Shown: positions 50,807 to 64,000, numbered from the stretch's first letter. The stretch is 64,000 bases of DNA from Amaranthus tricolor (GCF_026212465.1 NC_080062.1:2397501-2461500), one strand, 5' to 3'. The notes: generated from the sequence alone by a model not told the origin. Translations and numbers: made by a program.

Positions 50807-53800
50807 TATGTGAGGTAAAAGGTTTACGTCTTCATTGATAATGTTGTATAGTGTTAAGAATTTGGCTAATGATAAAAGGCCGATTTTAATTCCAATTCCT
50901 TGTGATATGGGGGGTTGATGAGTATTGGTACAAGTTATTGTGATTTCTCTGCTTTTGAATTTGGATAACTGTGGCACTATTCGAGATGGTTTAATGGTGT
51001 ATTATATTGTATCGTCTATTTGAATTTACTCTTGTTTGATTGTGTTTGATTGCTTTGATTGCTATTATATGGCTTACTATTCTTAGTATAGTTCTTATTC
51101 GGACATGTTTTAGTACTTGGTTTTTTGTTGGGCTGATGTATTTGAATGGTGGTAGATTACTGAAGAGTTGCTTTGGGTGAAATAGAAAGACGCACATTTA
51201 TCTTTAAGGCACATACAAGAGGATATCTGTTTGAGATCAGTTCATTTGAAACTTAAGAACATCATAGCCCATTGCATGGAGTATCATGATGGGCACTATA
51301 ATGTTAGTAGTAATAAGTTCCACAAGTTTGTTTGAAAGTTAAGAACATGAAAACTGTGAACTTTGACCTTCATGATGGACACTTTACTACTTGTAACTCA
51401 CTGACACTTTTTGGTAGGCTTGTAGGTTTGTGATACTGCATGGTCATACATGTATTAAGTTATTTGGAAATGTAGTTGGAATGTATTTAAATGATTTTAA
51501 TGTCTGCATATTTATTCCTGAAAACTTCATAATTCTCCTAACAAATCATAATTGATATCTTTATAAAACTGTCTAGAGTCCTCTATTGGGATGTGAAGTC
51601 TAGAATGCTTATTGGTTCATCATAAATGTTTTGGAGTTTTATCTTTACCGATGGTGTTGTAGGGAAGATCTAGTGTTGTGGGTCAGAATTCGGATTGCTT
51701 TTGGACGGAGGAGGGAGAGTCTTACATTTGTTCTCAGCTATAAATACGTGCTGATTTCTCACTATTAAGAAAGAGTTTGATGTGTACTAAACGACTTATT
51801 TTTTAGAAAAAGAGGAAATGAAAAGGAAATTGTTGCCAGATCGCACATGGGAAATAAGATGTTAGGTGCTTCATGAGTGTGTAGGTTCACATATTGGCTT
51901 TGGTCATTTGGTGTTTGTTTGGCTTCAAAAAAATTTGATCTGTTGTCAGATTATTTTTGGGGAGGTATTATGTTTTCGGAATGCCTTACAATAATTTCTT
52001 TAAAATATACTTTAATTGAATGAAGAATCAATTGGTATTTCTGTTATTACTTTTGGTATTTTCTTCTAGAGTTCTGCTACCATACTACTATGGTTAATTA
52101 TGGTAACTTTTGACTTCTATAGCTTTCTCATTTCACAATTAGTGATTATAAATACTTTTGTATATGGAAAATCAAGGTCACTGATCATCTGTGATGTAAC
52201 ATAACGCAAGGCCTTCCAAAGGCATAACAAGTTTTAGAAGTTCGTTCCATTGATTCAATATGTATGAATCTAGAAAAGAGGATTGATGATTGAAATGAAC
52301 ATATAAGACAGATTCTTGATTGAGGTCGAGTTAACTATAGCACAAACTTGTACTTCCTTCATTTTTTTAGTTGCTCCCAACGCCGCTTTTTGTGCAATGC
52401 AATGCGTTTATCAGATCATGTATACTTTGAAATATATATATAACTTAAAATTATAAAAATTTAATATTATGAAAGTACACAATTAGATAAATTAAATAAG
52501 ATCTCATATGAGTATTTTTTTTTTTATACTGATCGCGATATATAAAATACCATAGAATGATAAATAATGCACAAGTTGGTTTCAGAGCAACTAAAAACAG
52601 AAGAAATATCTCTTTGGAGATTTATTGGACTACATTGGTTCAGTTCTTTCAAATTTACTGCCTATGGTATATGTGAATTAGTGTTTAGGAGGTTAGTATT
52701 GAAGGCGTGATGTTGTTTTAATTTTTTTTTGTCTTATGGGTATCATGAGCTTTCTATATTTTCATGAATCTACTGTTAATAATAATTTTTTTTATCTTCC
52801 ATCTTCTATATCTAGGTAGTGGTAGGAGAGGAAAGGAAATTGAGAACATTGGAATAAGATTGGTAAAAGATTTGTTTGGTAGAAGGTTAACGCATTACTA
52901 ATATTAGTGTATAAAATTGTGAGGTTTGCCAATGACCATTGCTTTTGATGTAGGGGGTTGATGACCTGATGTTAATTTTACTAGTTCCTGGAATGTTCTT
53001 CTTTCAAATTTGGTAATTATGACTTTTGCTACCAAGGATCACTCGAAAATAACATCTTTGTTAGTTTTATCATTAACAGCGGTAAGATTACGTAAATTTG
53101 ACCTTCTCAAACCTCACTCTAGGTAGGAGCCACTTATTGTCATTGGGATAATGGAATAATGGATGGAGCTTTTAGATCATTTTTTTATGTTCTATAAAAT
53201 TGTACTCGTCTATAGGAATTGAGCGCTTGGTGTTGATGGTTTTCCACAGGTTCTTCCTCCGATTAATGATCAAGTATTTGTTATTTTTGGGGTTAGTATG
53301 CTCTGTTTTGGTTATAGTTTATCAAAGAGTTGGTTCGAGGAAAAAGGGAAATTAACATATCATTGAGATCAAGTTCATTGTTAAACTTATGACATCAAAA
53401 CAACTGATTTTGAGCATCATGTTGAACAATTTAAAGTTAGCGGCCATAGTTCTGTTAAGCAGTTACTACAAGTCTCTGATTCTCATATAGTGTTAGTCAT
53501 AGTAGTAAGTGGCTTGGCAATGTTAGATTTAGAGTTTTTGGGTTTCTGTGTATGGTTTTGAATTTGCATGAATTAGTTCCTTAAAGTTTTGTGATTGCCC
53601 TTACAAGCGGTTTACTGGTGTATAGAAATGGGCCCTCTTACCATGTAAAGTATTTTTTTACTTGATTGGATCATTTTAATTGCTATTGGGTTTCATTACA
53701 GGAAGTTGCTTTTGTTGCTCAAATTTCTCATAAATGACAAAGGTGAGCCTTGGAGCAACTATATTTGCTTAGGAGAATTCCTTTAGGATGGAGGAATTCA

Positions 53801-56800
53801 TCAATGTTATACATTCTTCAATTAGGTTGGTAAATGGACGACAGAATTAGGACATGTAGATTATGATATGCAGGAGCAATGGATATTAAGAGATGATTTA
53901 CTTCATGATCTGATGGTTGTATAGCATACCTTGTGATCTTGTTTTAGAAGAGAAAAAGTCTGAGAGGATTGGTGAAGTTTCTGCTAACCGTTTGAAAATC
54001 TTGAGGATAATGGAAAACTTACCCCCAAGCCATGATCATCACCAGGCCTTAGGATTGGAACCTTAGGAGGGCGTAAATTTGGTGTAAGAGTTGGAAATTT
54101 TGGATAAGGAATTTGAGGAAGAAATAGTGAATGATCAAATGGGGATTAAAACCTCTAGAATGTGTTCTTTTTGTATTAGTCTTTGGATAAGATTATTCAT
54201 GGATTTTTCTTTTTTGTTTTTTGAGCAACTAATGTATATTTTTTGGACGGATGGGCGTACTGTTCAAGATGGTAGTAAGTACATATTGGGTTCAAGTTTT
54301 GTAGTTCAGTCATTTCTTTATAAATGAATTTCTATTTAGAGACTATCTTGCTACATTCTTTCTTGGTGCGAGGGATGGAAATTGAGCACATTTCAGATGA
54401 ATAATAAGTTTTAAAAGTTGGTTTTTTCTGGAGTATAGTACTCACTGAAGATCATTTGGAGTTTATGTTTCATTTTGGTTATATTTGGGTCTAAGTGTAC
54501 ACAATATATAGAGCGAAGACTGTAGAATGCATATAAGAACAAGTTATCGGTAATCATGTGATATTCATTGGGAACATTTTTTATTAGGAGTTATGCAATG
54601 TGTGCTAGTTTAGAGGGAAGAGTATTGCCCCTAAAATTTCTCTTTTAGGAGTTACTAAAGTCAGATTGCAAGAGGGAGAAAGGGTACACTATGATTTCTT
54701 TTTTTAAACACCATGTGCCACCGCCATCGTCATCATCGTACTCCATATATTCCACCCATAAAAACTATGATCAGGGTGAAAGACGACAAACCTTACCCTC
54801 ATCGTAGGAGATCAGGAGGTTGCGAACAATTAGACCATCAACTTGAGAAAACAGCAAAAGAAAACTAAGGCAAGTCAAGGCAAGAAAAATTGAAGGGAAA
54901 ACAAATCAAAACAAAAAAAGTTACCAACTCTAGAACTATGTACATCGTTGAGTTGAATACCCCATAGATTACATGTTACTGGAGAAATTCTTTTCTGATT
55001 TAGGTCTGAGGTTTTACAAGTTCTCAACATCATTACTTTTGAAGCTTCACTCTTTTTAGTGAAGTGAACCTTATATTTTATTTGTTTCAAGGGTTATACT
55101 AATTACTATTACTATATCCTATCCTTTTTCATTTTTTACCTTATTCTTAATGGGTCAAACTTGAGACATTAAGATCAGGATGTGTAGAAAAGATCTTTTT
55201 ACCAATTTCCGGGACATTATTTGTGCAATTACATCATTTATATTAATTTAGCTATGCTAGTGTCATTAGTATTTTACTGACATAAGTATACCTATGGTTC
55301 AACTCAAGGGTTTTGTTTAGCATTTAGCCTTGTACATTAAGTGATTGAGAGTGACCATCTAAAGTTGGGGCTTATGATTTATTTTCACTTTTTCTGGATG
55401 TATCTTATACATTTACTAATGCTCACTGCTCTTTCAATCTTTTGATGGTGGATTTATCTCATTGTCTAATTGTTTTTCTACTTTGAGCTCAATGACTATA
55501 AAAAGGGACTTCAGATTTCTGATTTTTATTATTTTCCATGAAGGTTTTATATGAATTTGAATCTTCCAAATTTTCGATTCAGTTTTAGATTCAGTGTTCT
55601 TAGCACTCAACGTTATTGGCACCAGTGATTGTATGTTGGATAAGTAGACATACTTCTGCTTTCTTTTCTGATTCAATTGCCTTATAAATGTAGGAGATAT
55701 GAATATTGAATGAGTTGTATTCTTAATTTTAGTAAAGGTATGATGGTTTAGTACAATATTGGCTGGCCTAAACTTTTGGAAATTTTGTGGTAAAATTATA
55801 TCATGTACTCGGTTGTAGAGAGTAACGCTTAATGACTGTTTTGAGTATCAAGCTTTTCTGACTTGTGAAGGCCAAAGGGTGTTTAGCCGTTCAGTGCATC
55901 CCACTACAAGGTGTTTTCTAGAAGCCATTGTTTTCCTCTTTCCCTTGCCTTACCTTACATGATTCAAATATATTGAAGATTTTACTTACCTGAAGATGAA
56001 AATCGAGTTTGCATAACAGCATTAAGTTACTCCATTTGCAGTTTTCTTGAGGTTAAGTTTAGCTCTATCTTTGTGAATTTTCGTCTGGTATTGTAGTGGC
56101 ACACACTTACCTGCGCACATGCACAACCTGCTTGACAACGTGATTTTGGCCTTCGTTAATGGAGTTAGGAGTAGTTATATTTCTTTGTGCATTATAGCTT
56201 TGATTGCACCAGTTTTGTCTTGCAAGACAATCTAGAATCCAAGTCCATATCTTTTAGAAGTTTAGATGTTTGTGATTTGTCATATAGGGTTCTCAATCTC
56301 ATACCATATTTTGATTGAATGATGGCTAGCAATCCCATACCTTTCTAGTACAATGTTGTAAAGCACTTTGCAACCCCTTATTTAGAAGTGTTATCCATCC
56401 GAATTGTGATCACTGTAGTTATTTTTAAATCGATTGGAGAAGCAAGTTCCTTGACAAGAGTTGTGTATGTTATATTATGTTCTAAACATTTGAGCGTATA
56501 GTAGTAGTAGTAGTTTTGTGTCGCTTAGGTTGGTGCTTCAAAGCTAGGGGCTTTTGTTCGAGGTCAAAATGTGGATCTGTTTCAAAGCTCATTTTGATGA
56601 GGTCCTTTTGATGTTCTGTTCACAGTTTATATGTTTCTTAGATTGTTCCGGGAACATGAAGTTTCTCCAATCTTTTCCTTGTGAATTGGATGCCGAGTTA
56701 TGAAGGTTTCGTAGCCTGCTCTTCATTGCATCCATTCACACCGAGGTCTTTCATTTCAGCAAATTGGGTCCTTCAACATTTTGGTCGAAAGCAAGGTAAT

Positions 56801-57050
56801 CTACATTTCTGTTTGAATTTCAGGTTGTTGCCGTCTACATTACTTATCATGCATTTACAGCTTTTGATGGTGGGTGTTAGCATGTTTATGTGAAAGGCAG
56901 GGTCGAAACTCCCATTGGACAACCTGTTTAACAGAACCAAGTTAGGTTCTGTGTCTTCTGGGCTCTATATCATAACCTTTTCTGCTGTTAGCCTGTTATG
57001 TTAAGATTCTTGTTGCCTCTTGGCACCAATTAATGAACTCTAATTCTTAA
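50807..57050 (+). other. Long non-coding region downstream of CHMP1, transcript/intron-like in composition
   Basis: The 6.2 kb following the stop has GT/T-rich intron-like sequence on the + strand and almost no recognisable transposons, unlike the rest of the window. A donor-like gag|gtaaaa lies 10 nt after the stop. Acceptor/donor-like sites occur near the far end (ttcacag at 56622, gcaag|gtaat at 56793, ttcag|gttg at 56823). It could be a spliced 3' UTR, a non-coding transcript or decayed gene sequence. No protein family is recognised in any frame. Confidence 0.3.
54695..54850 (-). repeat. Possible SINE fragment
   Basis: On the minus strand ctcctacgatgagggtaagg tttgtcgtctttcaccctg precedes tacgatgatgacgatggcgg. 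This resembles the ...GGATAAGGTTTG...ACCC...GTATG(ATG)n end of plant SINEs. Confidence 0.3.
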
Positions 57051-57195
57051 ATGAGACTATCTTACGTAGAGTCGATCTTATTTGGGTTAACTCATGTATA
57101 TTTAGTGTGTTACGTTGAACACTTATAATTTTAAAGTGATCAATAATAGAAATGGACTAGTTATATAGGCATGTTTCATGCTGAAACGGTCTCAT
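57051..57195. mobile_element. Short GAGACNGTCT-type MITE
   Basis: The ends atgagactatcttacg and gctgaaacggtctcat are imperfect inverted repeats 145 bp apart. Confidence 0.5.
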
Positions 57196-58007
57196 ACAAG
57201 GCGTGTCAATTAATGAAAAACCAACTAATCTTAAATTTTGGATCAACTTAATGATTGAGACGTGAATATCTTTGTGAGGATCCTTCTCGAGTCGAGGGTC
57301 TCTTATTTCTGTATACTCCACTACTTATAATTTACTATATCAAATTTCTTATTTTTCGTGCTAAAAATAAACAGATGGCGCAAAATGATTGAGATGGAGG
57401 AGTACTTTAGACGTTAAATCCGCTATGTTGAACTTCTTCTGTCACATTTAATTATTACCATTGTTAATGCGTTAAACACCTAATTATGGCTTATGTCCTA
57501 TGATTAATGAATTGAATTTCCAATTAATGTAGCAAAAAGTTGATTTCGGAAACCATAGTTCATGAATCAATTGAACAATTTGCAAAATTAAGCATCTAGA
57601 TAATCATTATCATCAACTTAATATCCCATTTGAAAATAGGGTCTGGGCGAGAGAAGATGAAGAATTCATACCCGTACTCCTTTGAAAGGGAGTGCCAAAG
57701 TAAAGTAAGCATCTAGATAGTCAACACGAGATTTGGTGAGGTTCTTACCCAATGTGGGCCACTTCCTCTGTGGCCTAGATGTGTAATTGATGTAAAATGA
57801 AGCTTTTTCGCAGCTTTCATAGAGGTTTTACAATGGAGTTTCAAAGATAGGGTGAGCCATTAGGAATTACACGACGAGAGAGAGATCAGAATGAGAATTA
57901 GGTAAGGATTAGCTAGTCTAAACTATGTACTAAAAGGTGTTTATAAATTATACCATCTAACACTTATAATAAACAAAAACCGCAAAGACAGAATAAGAAA
58001 AAAAATG

Positions 58008-58478
58008 CATCAGAACTCAAAATTGAGTTAATTTTCTGGTAACTAGCCAGAAAAGCTAACTTGGCATAAACTGCTGTCAAGAACTACTGAGGTGGAACAT
58101 AAAACGACTTTATTTGTTGTCTTTTCTAGAAAAAAGTGAGTTATCTTTTTATTCTGGGCCAAAACCCAAACTTTTTTCTCCTTCACTCAAATGTGCAATG
58201 TCAACATATTGATCTCTTCAATACTTCATACATTCCCTAACATGATCAGAACCCAAAGTTATTGATTTTCTGGTAACTAGCCAGAAAAGCTAATTTGACA
58301 TAAACTGCTATCAAAAACTACTGAAGTTAAACAAAAAAACGACTTTATTTATTGTCTATTCTAGAAAAAGTTGAATCGTCTTTTTATTCTGGGCCAAAAT
58401 CTAAACTTTTTTCTCCTTCACTCAAATGTGCTATATCAACATATTAATCTCTTCAATACTTCATACATTCCCTAACAT
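58008..58478. repeat. Two-copy tandem duplication, about 234-bp unit
   Basis: Copy 1 starts at 58008 (catcagaactcaaaa) and copy 2 at 58241 (gatcagaacccaaag). Both contain attttctggtaactagccag, tttttattctgggccaaaa and acttcatacattccctaaca. They differ by scattered substitutions and small indels. Confidence 0.9.
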
Positions 58479-59717
58479 GTCATGTGCCCACATAAGTCTC
58501 ATAAAGTCAAGACACCAAATATAACAAGCAAAAATTATTCTTTTGGTTTTTTCATACATGACTACAATTCTACTTTTATATGATCCCATGTTCTTTTTAT
58601 CTCTTTATTCCATCCTTTATTCATATATACTTTGTATTCATTTATTTATTTTTCTTATTTTCCCAATAGGACCAATCAAAATTTATTTTTTATAAAGAGA
58701 ATTACAAAAGAACATTTTGGCATGTCTTGTCCAATGAGCTAGTCAATTTGTTACCCCAAAAAATATATCGCCTAACTGAAATTTAAGATTTTATCGTATC
58801 TTATACAACTGTTCACAAAATACATATTGTGTACAAATTGTCCATATGATGTACAAAATACAAAAAGTTTATATTTTAAAGTTATGCAATATTATAACAA
58901 ATAAAACCTATAATAACGAGAATCAAGTACGGTTTTGTCTTAGTTTCACTAAGTACCATTTATATTAGTCAAATATCATGAGTTTGATTCTCAAATAGTT
59001 ATTTTTTCTCCTTCCTTTAGGCTAACTTTACTAATTTATCCTTATTAAACTTAACTTTTTCACACCTTTACACTTATCAACCCCATTTTACCCCAATCAA
59101 AATTTAAAACACACTACGTTTTTTTTTTCATATGTGATTCCATTTAACCACCTAAAAAATGATGAAAAGTCAAATGGAACATATTAGGTGAATAGGAGAG
59201 AGTATTAAATAATTATATTTGAATATAAAAACACATCTAACAAAGTATATTGAAAAAGGTACTGTTGAAGGGAAACAAATAAGCTAGATAATGTTAAAGT
59301 GTACACTTGGTTGTTCCTTTGATATATTGTATGATGATTCAATTTCTGTACTTTTTCCTACAATAGAATTGGTAACATGACTTAACCCTAATAGAAATAT
59401 ATGTTATCATTTTGCATTATTTAGAAGAAAAAATATCGTATAATCATCTAAAATAATGCAAAATGAGTAGAACCGAATAGTATGTATACCATTCCATTGC
59501 CAGTTTATGCATGTCCATAGTCATCTAACATTGGCTAATATGAAGCTACCATAATTGGTGCAAGCTTAGAGGTACAACACCGTTAAATCCTCTAAAAAGG
59601 AAATGCCATTTTGGATCATCCCATTTAATTCCGGATGACGCGCGGACTGAATTAGTTCCTCATTGAAATGCAGCCAACGGACATGAAATCACTATATGGT
59701 TGAAATTTTGGTAATTA
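58479..59717. other. Intergenic, no gene recognised
   Basis: AT-rich sequence. A Stowaway-like right end (ggtgaataggagagagta) is at 59189-59206. Confidence 0.35.
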
Positions 59718-60035
59718 TTACAAGTCGGTCTTATGAGAGATCGTCTCTCAGCCTATTAAACCTTAATGTTTACTTACTATATATTTAATGTCTACTTACA
59801 TTATCTTTAATGCCTACTTAAAATATACTTAATATCCACCGAAAAGGTACTTAAAATGCCTACTTAAAATAATCTTAATGCCTACCGAGAAACTTATTAC
59901 TAGCCTATTTACCATATCCTTAATGCCTATTTATAATATCTTTGATGTCTACTTATAATAACTTAATGCCCACCGCGTAAGTATTTAAGTACTTATAGTA
60001 TTCTAAATGCCTACTTACAATATTCTTAACTACTT
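59718..60035. repeat. Short-period repeat (TTAATGCCTACTTAAAATA) beside a GAGACGATCTCTC-type end
   Basis: Starting with acaagtcggtcttatgagag atcgtctctca, the block repeats variants of taatgcctacttaaaatat every 20-35 bp about ten times. It is confined to this block. Confidence 0.75.
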
Positions 60036-60837
60036 TAAATACAATGGATTCAAATTTAAAAATTTTTAATTTACCAAACAATAAATTTTAGTCAATTTTA
60101 AATTTCCAAATGAAATCATAGTTCTCAATCATGGCATTATGTGATTTTAATAAATAGCTCGTAAGTAACATACATAAAAGTTAAATAATCTACAACGAGA
60201 AAGTGTATTATTATCAATAATTCAATGTCCCGCTTGTAAATAAAGTCTGAATAAGAGAAGGTGACAGACAATATATTTATACCCGTACAATGAGAAAGTA
60301 TGAAGAGCTTAAATACAATTATTCTCTCTCTTTCTTGACTTGTCACCACCATTTAGTAGACACATATGTCTTTTCTATCGTTTAAGTTTAGCCTTCTTGT
60401 AGTAAAATGTGTCGATCTAGTACAAATTATATCTACTCAAAAAAGTTTTACATGAAATTCAATCTTAGCTAAACGTTGATTTAGTCATAGTTATAATTCA
60501 TAGTAATCAACTCAGTATCCCGCATCAACTTTTAATTTATCCTCTACAATGTTAATTTGTGCTAAATATACACTTTTCAACATATAGGGCCTAAAAAAAC
60601 TAACATTAAACTAATTAAAATAAATGTGAAGTAATGTAAATAATCATTTACGCTTTTTAATTTTTAAGATTTCATATAAACTAAACATCTTGCACATATT
60701 TAGAATTACCCTCACAAATAACCATTTAATTAGTCTTAGGTGGTGCATTTTATTCTTTCATAGCTCATAATAACACTAGGGTACACCATTCTCCTTTTGT
60801 CACAAACTTAGGTGGTGTCCTTTTGTCAGAAACTTAG

Positions 60838-61150
60838 GAGTGGTCTGACAATTGATTGTTTATTATTAATTGGTTTAATTAGCTGGTAATATTAACTTTT
60901 AGTTAGTTTTAAAGTTTGGTGTATATAAGTCAGTTGTAAACTTGGTGTTTGGTAAAGTTTAGTTGTTGATTGTTGCTTTCTTATTGAAGAAAAAACACCC
61001 AAAAGGCCAAAAAGAATTGAAAAAAATCATCTCATAGATTTTCAGCTAGTTTAAAAACCATTTTTATTCATTCATATGTTTAATTGTTTTATCAATTATC
61101 ATGCCAAAAACTAAGGTAACCAAAATGCTAACCAAAATTCATTTATCAAA
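60838..61150. mobile_element. MITE-like remnant (gacaattgattgtttat ... aaccaaaatgctaacc)
   Basis: It has the same inverted word composition as 1958-2280 and 43582-43949. Its ends are unclear. Confidence 0.3.
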
Positions 61151-61989
61151 CATATGCTCACGCAAAAGAAATTAGGTCATGATTAAAATTTAGCCCTGTG
61201 TAATGGGCCGGACAAGGGTCCGGGTCAGCTAATAGAAAAATGGACCAAGTTGGTTGCGTTCAAACAATAAATAAGATGGATTCAAATGGGTGGGCCCACT
61301 TGGCCCGTTCCAAACAGGCCCAAATCATATTTATTTTTGTTCTTTAATAATTAGTTTAATAACAAAGGCCCGTATAAATCCCGTCTTTAGCTTGTTTCAT
61401 TTGGGTAAATAAAGGATTTGTTCAAGCCCAACTCATTTAAAACCCACATATTTAAGAGTCAGATCTTAACCCTATTGAGTTTAATCTATTGCACAAACTC
61501 TAATCATGATCAAGGTTTGAACTAATGAATTACATTGAAAAATGTTATTAGGGTTTGAATTATTGAATTACATACCAATGTGGTAAATATAAGAGGTAAA
61601 TTAAAATAGGGTTATGGTGGTTCTTTCTTGTCTTGTAGTTGTTTCCACAAATCAAGCAGTAAAGAATCATAGAGAGAGAGAAAAGGGTGAGTAATTAAAG
61701 TATAGAGCTAAAGCTAAGGCATAGCCGACAATAATGACCTTTGGCTGCATCTAAGTGCCATTATAGGATTACCACTGCACAACAACTCATAAACCAACCC
61801 TAATAGGGTTTTACTATTCAACCAAATTCTTTTTCTTCTCTTATTAATAATTTTTCTCCCCAAAACAAATTTTTTTGCACAAATTATGCTAAATTTGATT
61901 TTTTTTTTTTAGAAATCTATACGTATTATATATACGGACAAATATGATCACATAAACGACACTAAAAACGTGTTAATAACTTCAGATAG

Positions 61990-62180
61990 ACTTGTCAGAT
62001 TGACCATCAATATTTGGCTATTTTGAAGCATCATCATCATCATACCCAATGTATTACTCTTATAGAAAATAATAATCAGTTATGGGGAGAAAAGGAAGAT
62101 CACAACCCATATTCATAATGAAGAATGCGGCTAAAGAGTTCCTTGACTCAAGAAAGATCATCAGAAAGAAAGAGTTTTGT
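61990..62180 (-). repeat. SINE-like repeat with a CATTGGGTATGATGATG tail (copy B)
   Basis: On the minus strand it reads ggaactctttagccgcattc, ttcattatgaatatgggttg and acattgggtatgatgatgat, collinear with 30812-31035. Confidence 0.45.
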
Positions 62181-62469
62181 TGTGAAAAAAACTGAATAAA
62201 GTTGAAACCGCTAGCCGTATTTTTTTTGACATCGAAAGTAATTAATTGTTTTGCACCCTTTAGGAATAAAAGAGGCCATTTCCAAAAGGTAAGCCGCTCT
62301 CATAAAAGCTTGTAATTGTGTTCATTCTATAAAAATGTGAGAACGACACTAATAGAATGACAGTGATTGTGTTCTTATATGAACTGACTTAGAATTTATA
62401 ATAACTTTTTAGGGGTAGTTTCTTAAACTTACTAGAACTAGTAATAAGTAGAGAGAACATATATCCTAA

Positions 62470-62765
62470 TTGTGCATGATAGAGCCTGAACTATTAGTTT
62501 AAGCTAATGTTTGCAACTCTCGTAACGTCATGGAACCATGACTAAGACTCTCATATTATATGTTCTGGACGACTTTATTGCGCCCTCTCACACGACAGCT
62601 CCTTTGGCTGAAAAGTGTGGATGCAGCATAAGTTTTCAGTATTTGGCGGTTTGACGCTAATAATTTCACTTGAATGGAGGAGTTGAATGAAATTTACCGT
62701 GACCTACATCGACTTCTAATATTATATCAAACAATAAGTGCTCAACTAAAAACTTAAGCTAATAG
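62470..62765 (-). repeat. SINE-like dispersed repeat, reversed copy
   Basis: On the minus strand: tttgatataatattagaag, then gctgcatccacacttttcag ccaaaggagctgtcgtgtga gagggcgc, then ccagaacatataatatgaga. This is the same motif order as the copy at 1-190, which has gttgcatctacacttctagc. Confidence 0.5.
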
Positions 62766-64000
62766 TTATGAAAGAAAAAGGTAAAAAGTAAGCCTTAGAA
62801 AACGGTAAAAAGAGAATCACACAATAATTAGAGGGAAAAGAGAGGGAAAAGAGATAGAAAAACATAATGAGCTGAAAACAGGTATCTGCTACCAATGAAA
62901 AACCTCATTTTGCAAACGACAAATTTGTACATTAAAGGCCAGACATATTTAGTTGTGCTAGTTTCACAACATATCAACAGGAAGAATTGACCTCATCTCT
63001 TAAATATTCAGTCCGTAGAACATAAAAGTAGTAATATTTATGGCCCGTGTGATAATTGTTACTAGATAAATTAAAAGGGTTTAAAATAAATACGATAATT
63101 CGATATTTATCCGACTTTAGAATCGAATCCGACTTAACTCAACTTTAAAATAAATTTAAAATAATGTAAAAAAAGAAAATACAAGATCCAATTTTGAACC
63201 AACCCGAAAGTTTGATCATAATACGTATAATGACAATGAAAGTTTGATCATAAAAGAGTTTTTCTTAATTCACAATCTTCCATTACAATTTACAACCTAA
63301 TATCACATTTTCAATTAGCATTAGAATGAATTTTGTGAAAATGAGATTTAAGCACGACCATTAAATTTTATAAAGAGATATTTCTATCAAAATTAAACTA
63401 AATTTTTATTATCATTCTCACCATTTAGTTTAGATTACCAAACGAGACATTATAATGTATTTGTTTACCAGTATCAAAAGATTATAGGTAGGATGTCATT
63501 TCTATTGAGGGGAATCTAAAATCGAGTCTGTAATACTGATATTCTGGATTCGCCTTTGATTTTGTTATATAACACAAAATTAGTAGCTAGGTTGGTAGTT
63601 CATTGCATATGCAAAAATATGACTTAGACACATGACAGTATGCTAATTATTTCAATTAGAGGTACATTTAGGGTTCATGGTGGACATATTTTTGAGATTT
63701 TCAGATTTTGAGATTTAATTGAGTAAAAGGCAAAAAATTAGTCAATTAAGATAGAATACTACTATCAAATTAGATTGGGGTAGGTTTTTGGAAGTTGATC
63801 TGAAAGCAATATTCCAATAATTATTTTTTTTATGTATAATCTCTAGAATTTCCTGATGTCCCTCCAAGAAGAATTGTTAATTAAGGTTGTGGTTTGCAAA
63901 TGAATTTTAGGTTAACATTTTCTTTTTGTTGGTCCAATTTAAAAAAAAAAATTAGTAATTGACTATTAAACCAACTAAAAAGGTGATTTTTATTTCGTAA
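62766..64000. other. Intergenic, no gene recognised
   Basis: AT-rich to the window end. I see no exon pattern, RNA gene or bounded repeat. Confidence 0.35.

Overview
This is plant nuclear DNA, almost certainly from a dicot. It is AT-rich, its genes have GT-AG introns, and much of the intergenic space is plant transposable elements: a TGTAACACCC-type LTR, CACTA, Stowaway, Tourist-like and hAT-like elements, SINE-like repeats and long (TA)n tracts. The species cannot be fixed from the sequence alone. Protein-coding content is low; I support five genes plus relics.

Layout. From 1 to 26.5 kb lies a tandem cluster of three PLAC8-family PLANT CADMIUM RESISTANCE (PCR / FW2.2-like) genes on the + strand. 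Copy 1 (exons 2-4 at 464-2593) lacks its first exon in the window. Copy 2 is at 4870-6986 and copy 3 at 23472-26449, both with four exons and 154 aa. Exons 2 and 3 are 72 and 213 nt with the same phases in all three, so they are duplicates of one gene. Copies 2 and 3 are 16.5 kb apart, and mobile DNA fills most of that gap. An LRR receptor-kinase-like relic (7.5-7.9 kb, minus) is cut by a solo LTR (7907-13510, target duplication ATAAT). A 2.8-kb CACTA element (9657-12488, target duplication TAT) sits inside the LTR. To its right are a 169-bp tandem array, two exons of a Ulp1-like protease and the right end of another CACTA element (to 16270), then several MITEs and a 2.45-kb inverted-repeat element ending just upstream of copy 3.

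From 26.5 to 36 kb I see only intergenic DNA and repeats, including a GC-rich MITE (31.6-32.1 kb) and a duplicated block (34.9-35.3 kb). At 36118-36255 lies a 45-codon DEVIL/ROTUNDIFOLIA4 (DVL/RTFL) peptide gene followed by a degenerate tandem repeat. From 36.6 to 50 kb there are LTR-like remnants, MITEs and fold-back sequences. At 50192-50806 is an intronless ESCRT-III gene, CHMP1/VPS46. The next 6 kb looks transcript- or intron-like but has no protein I recognise. From 57 to 64 kb there are MITEs, a 234-bp tandem duplication, a short-period repeat and SINE-like copies.

The three gene types act separately: metal or organ-size control at the plasma membrane (PCR), small-peptide control of organ shape (DVL) and endosomal sorting (CHMP1). 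I found no operon-like or defence system. The most noteworthy points are the dated nest of transposons inside the PCR cluster, a duplicated in-frame splice acceptor in PCR copy 1, near-perfect hairpins in the CACTA termini, the DVL gene, and two fold-back elements directly upstream of CHMP1.
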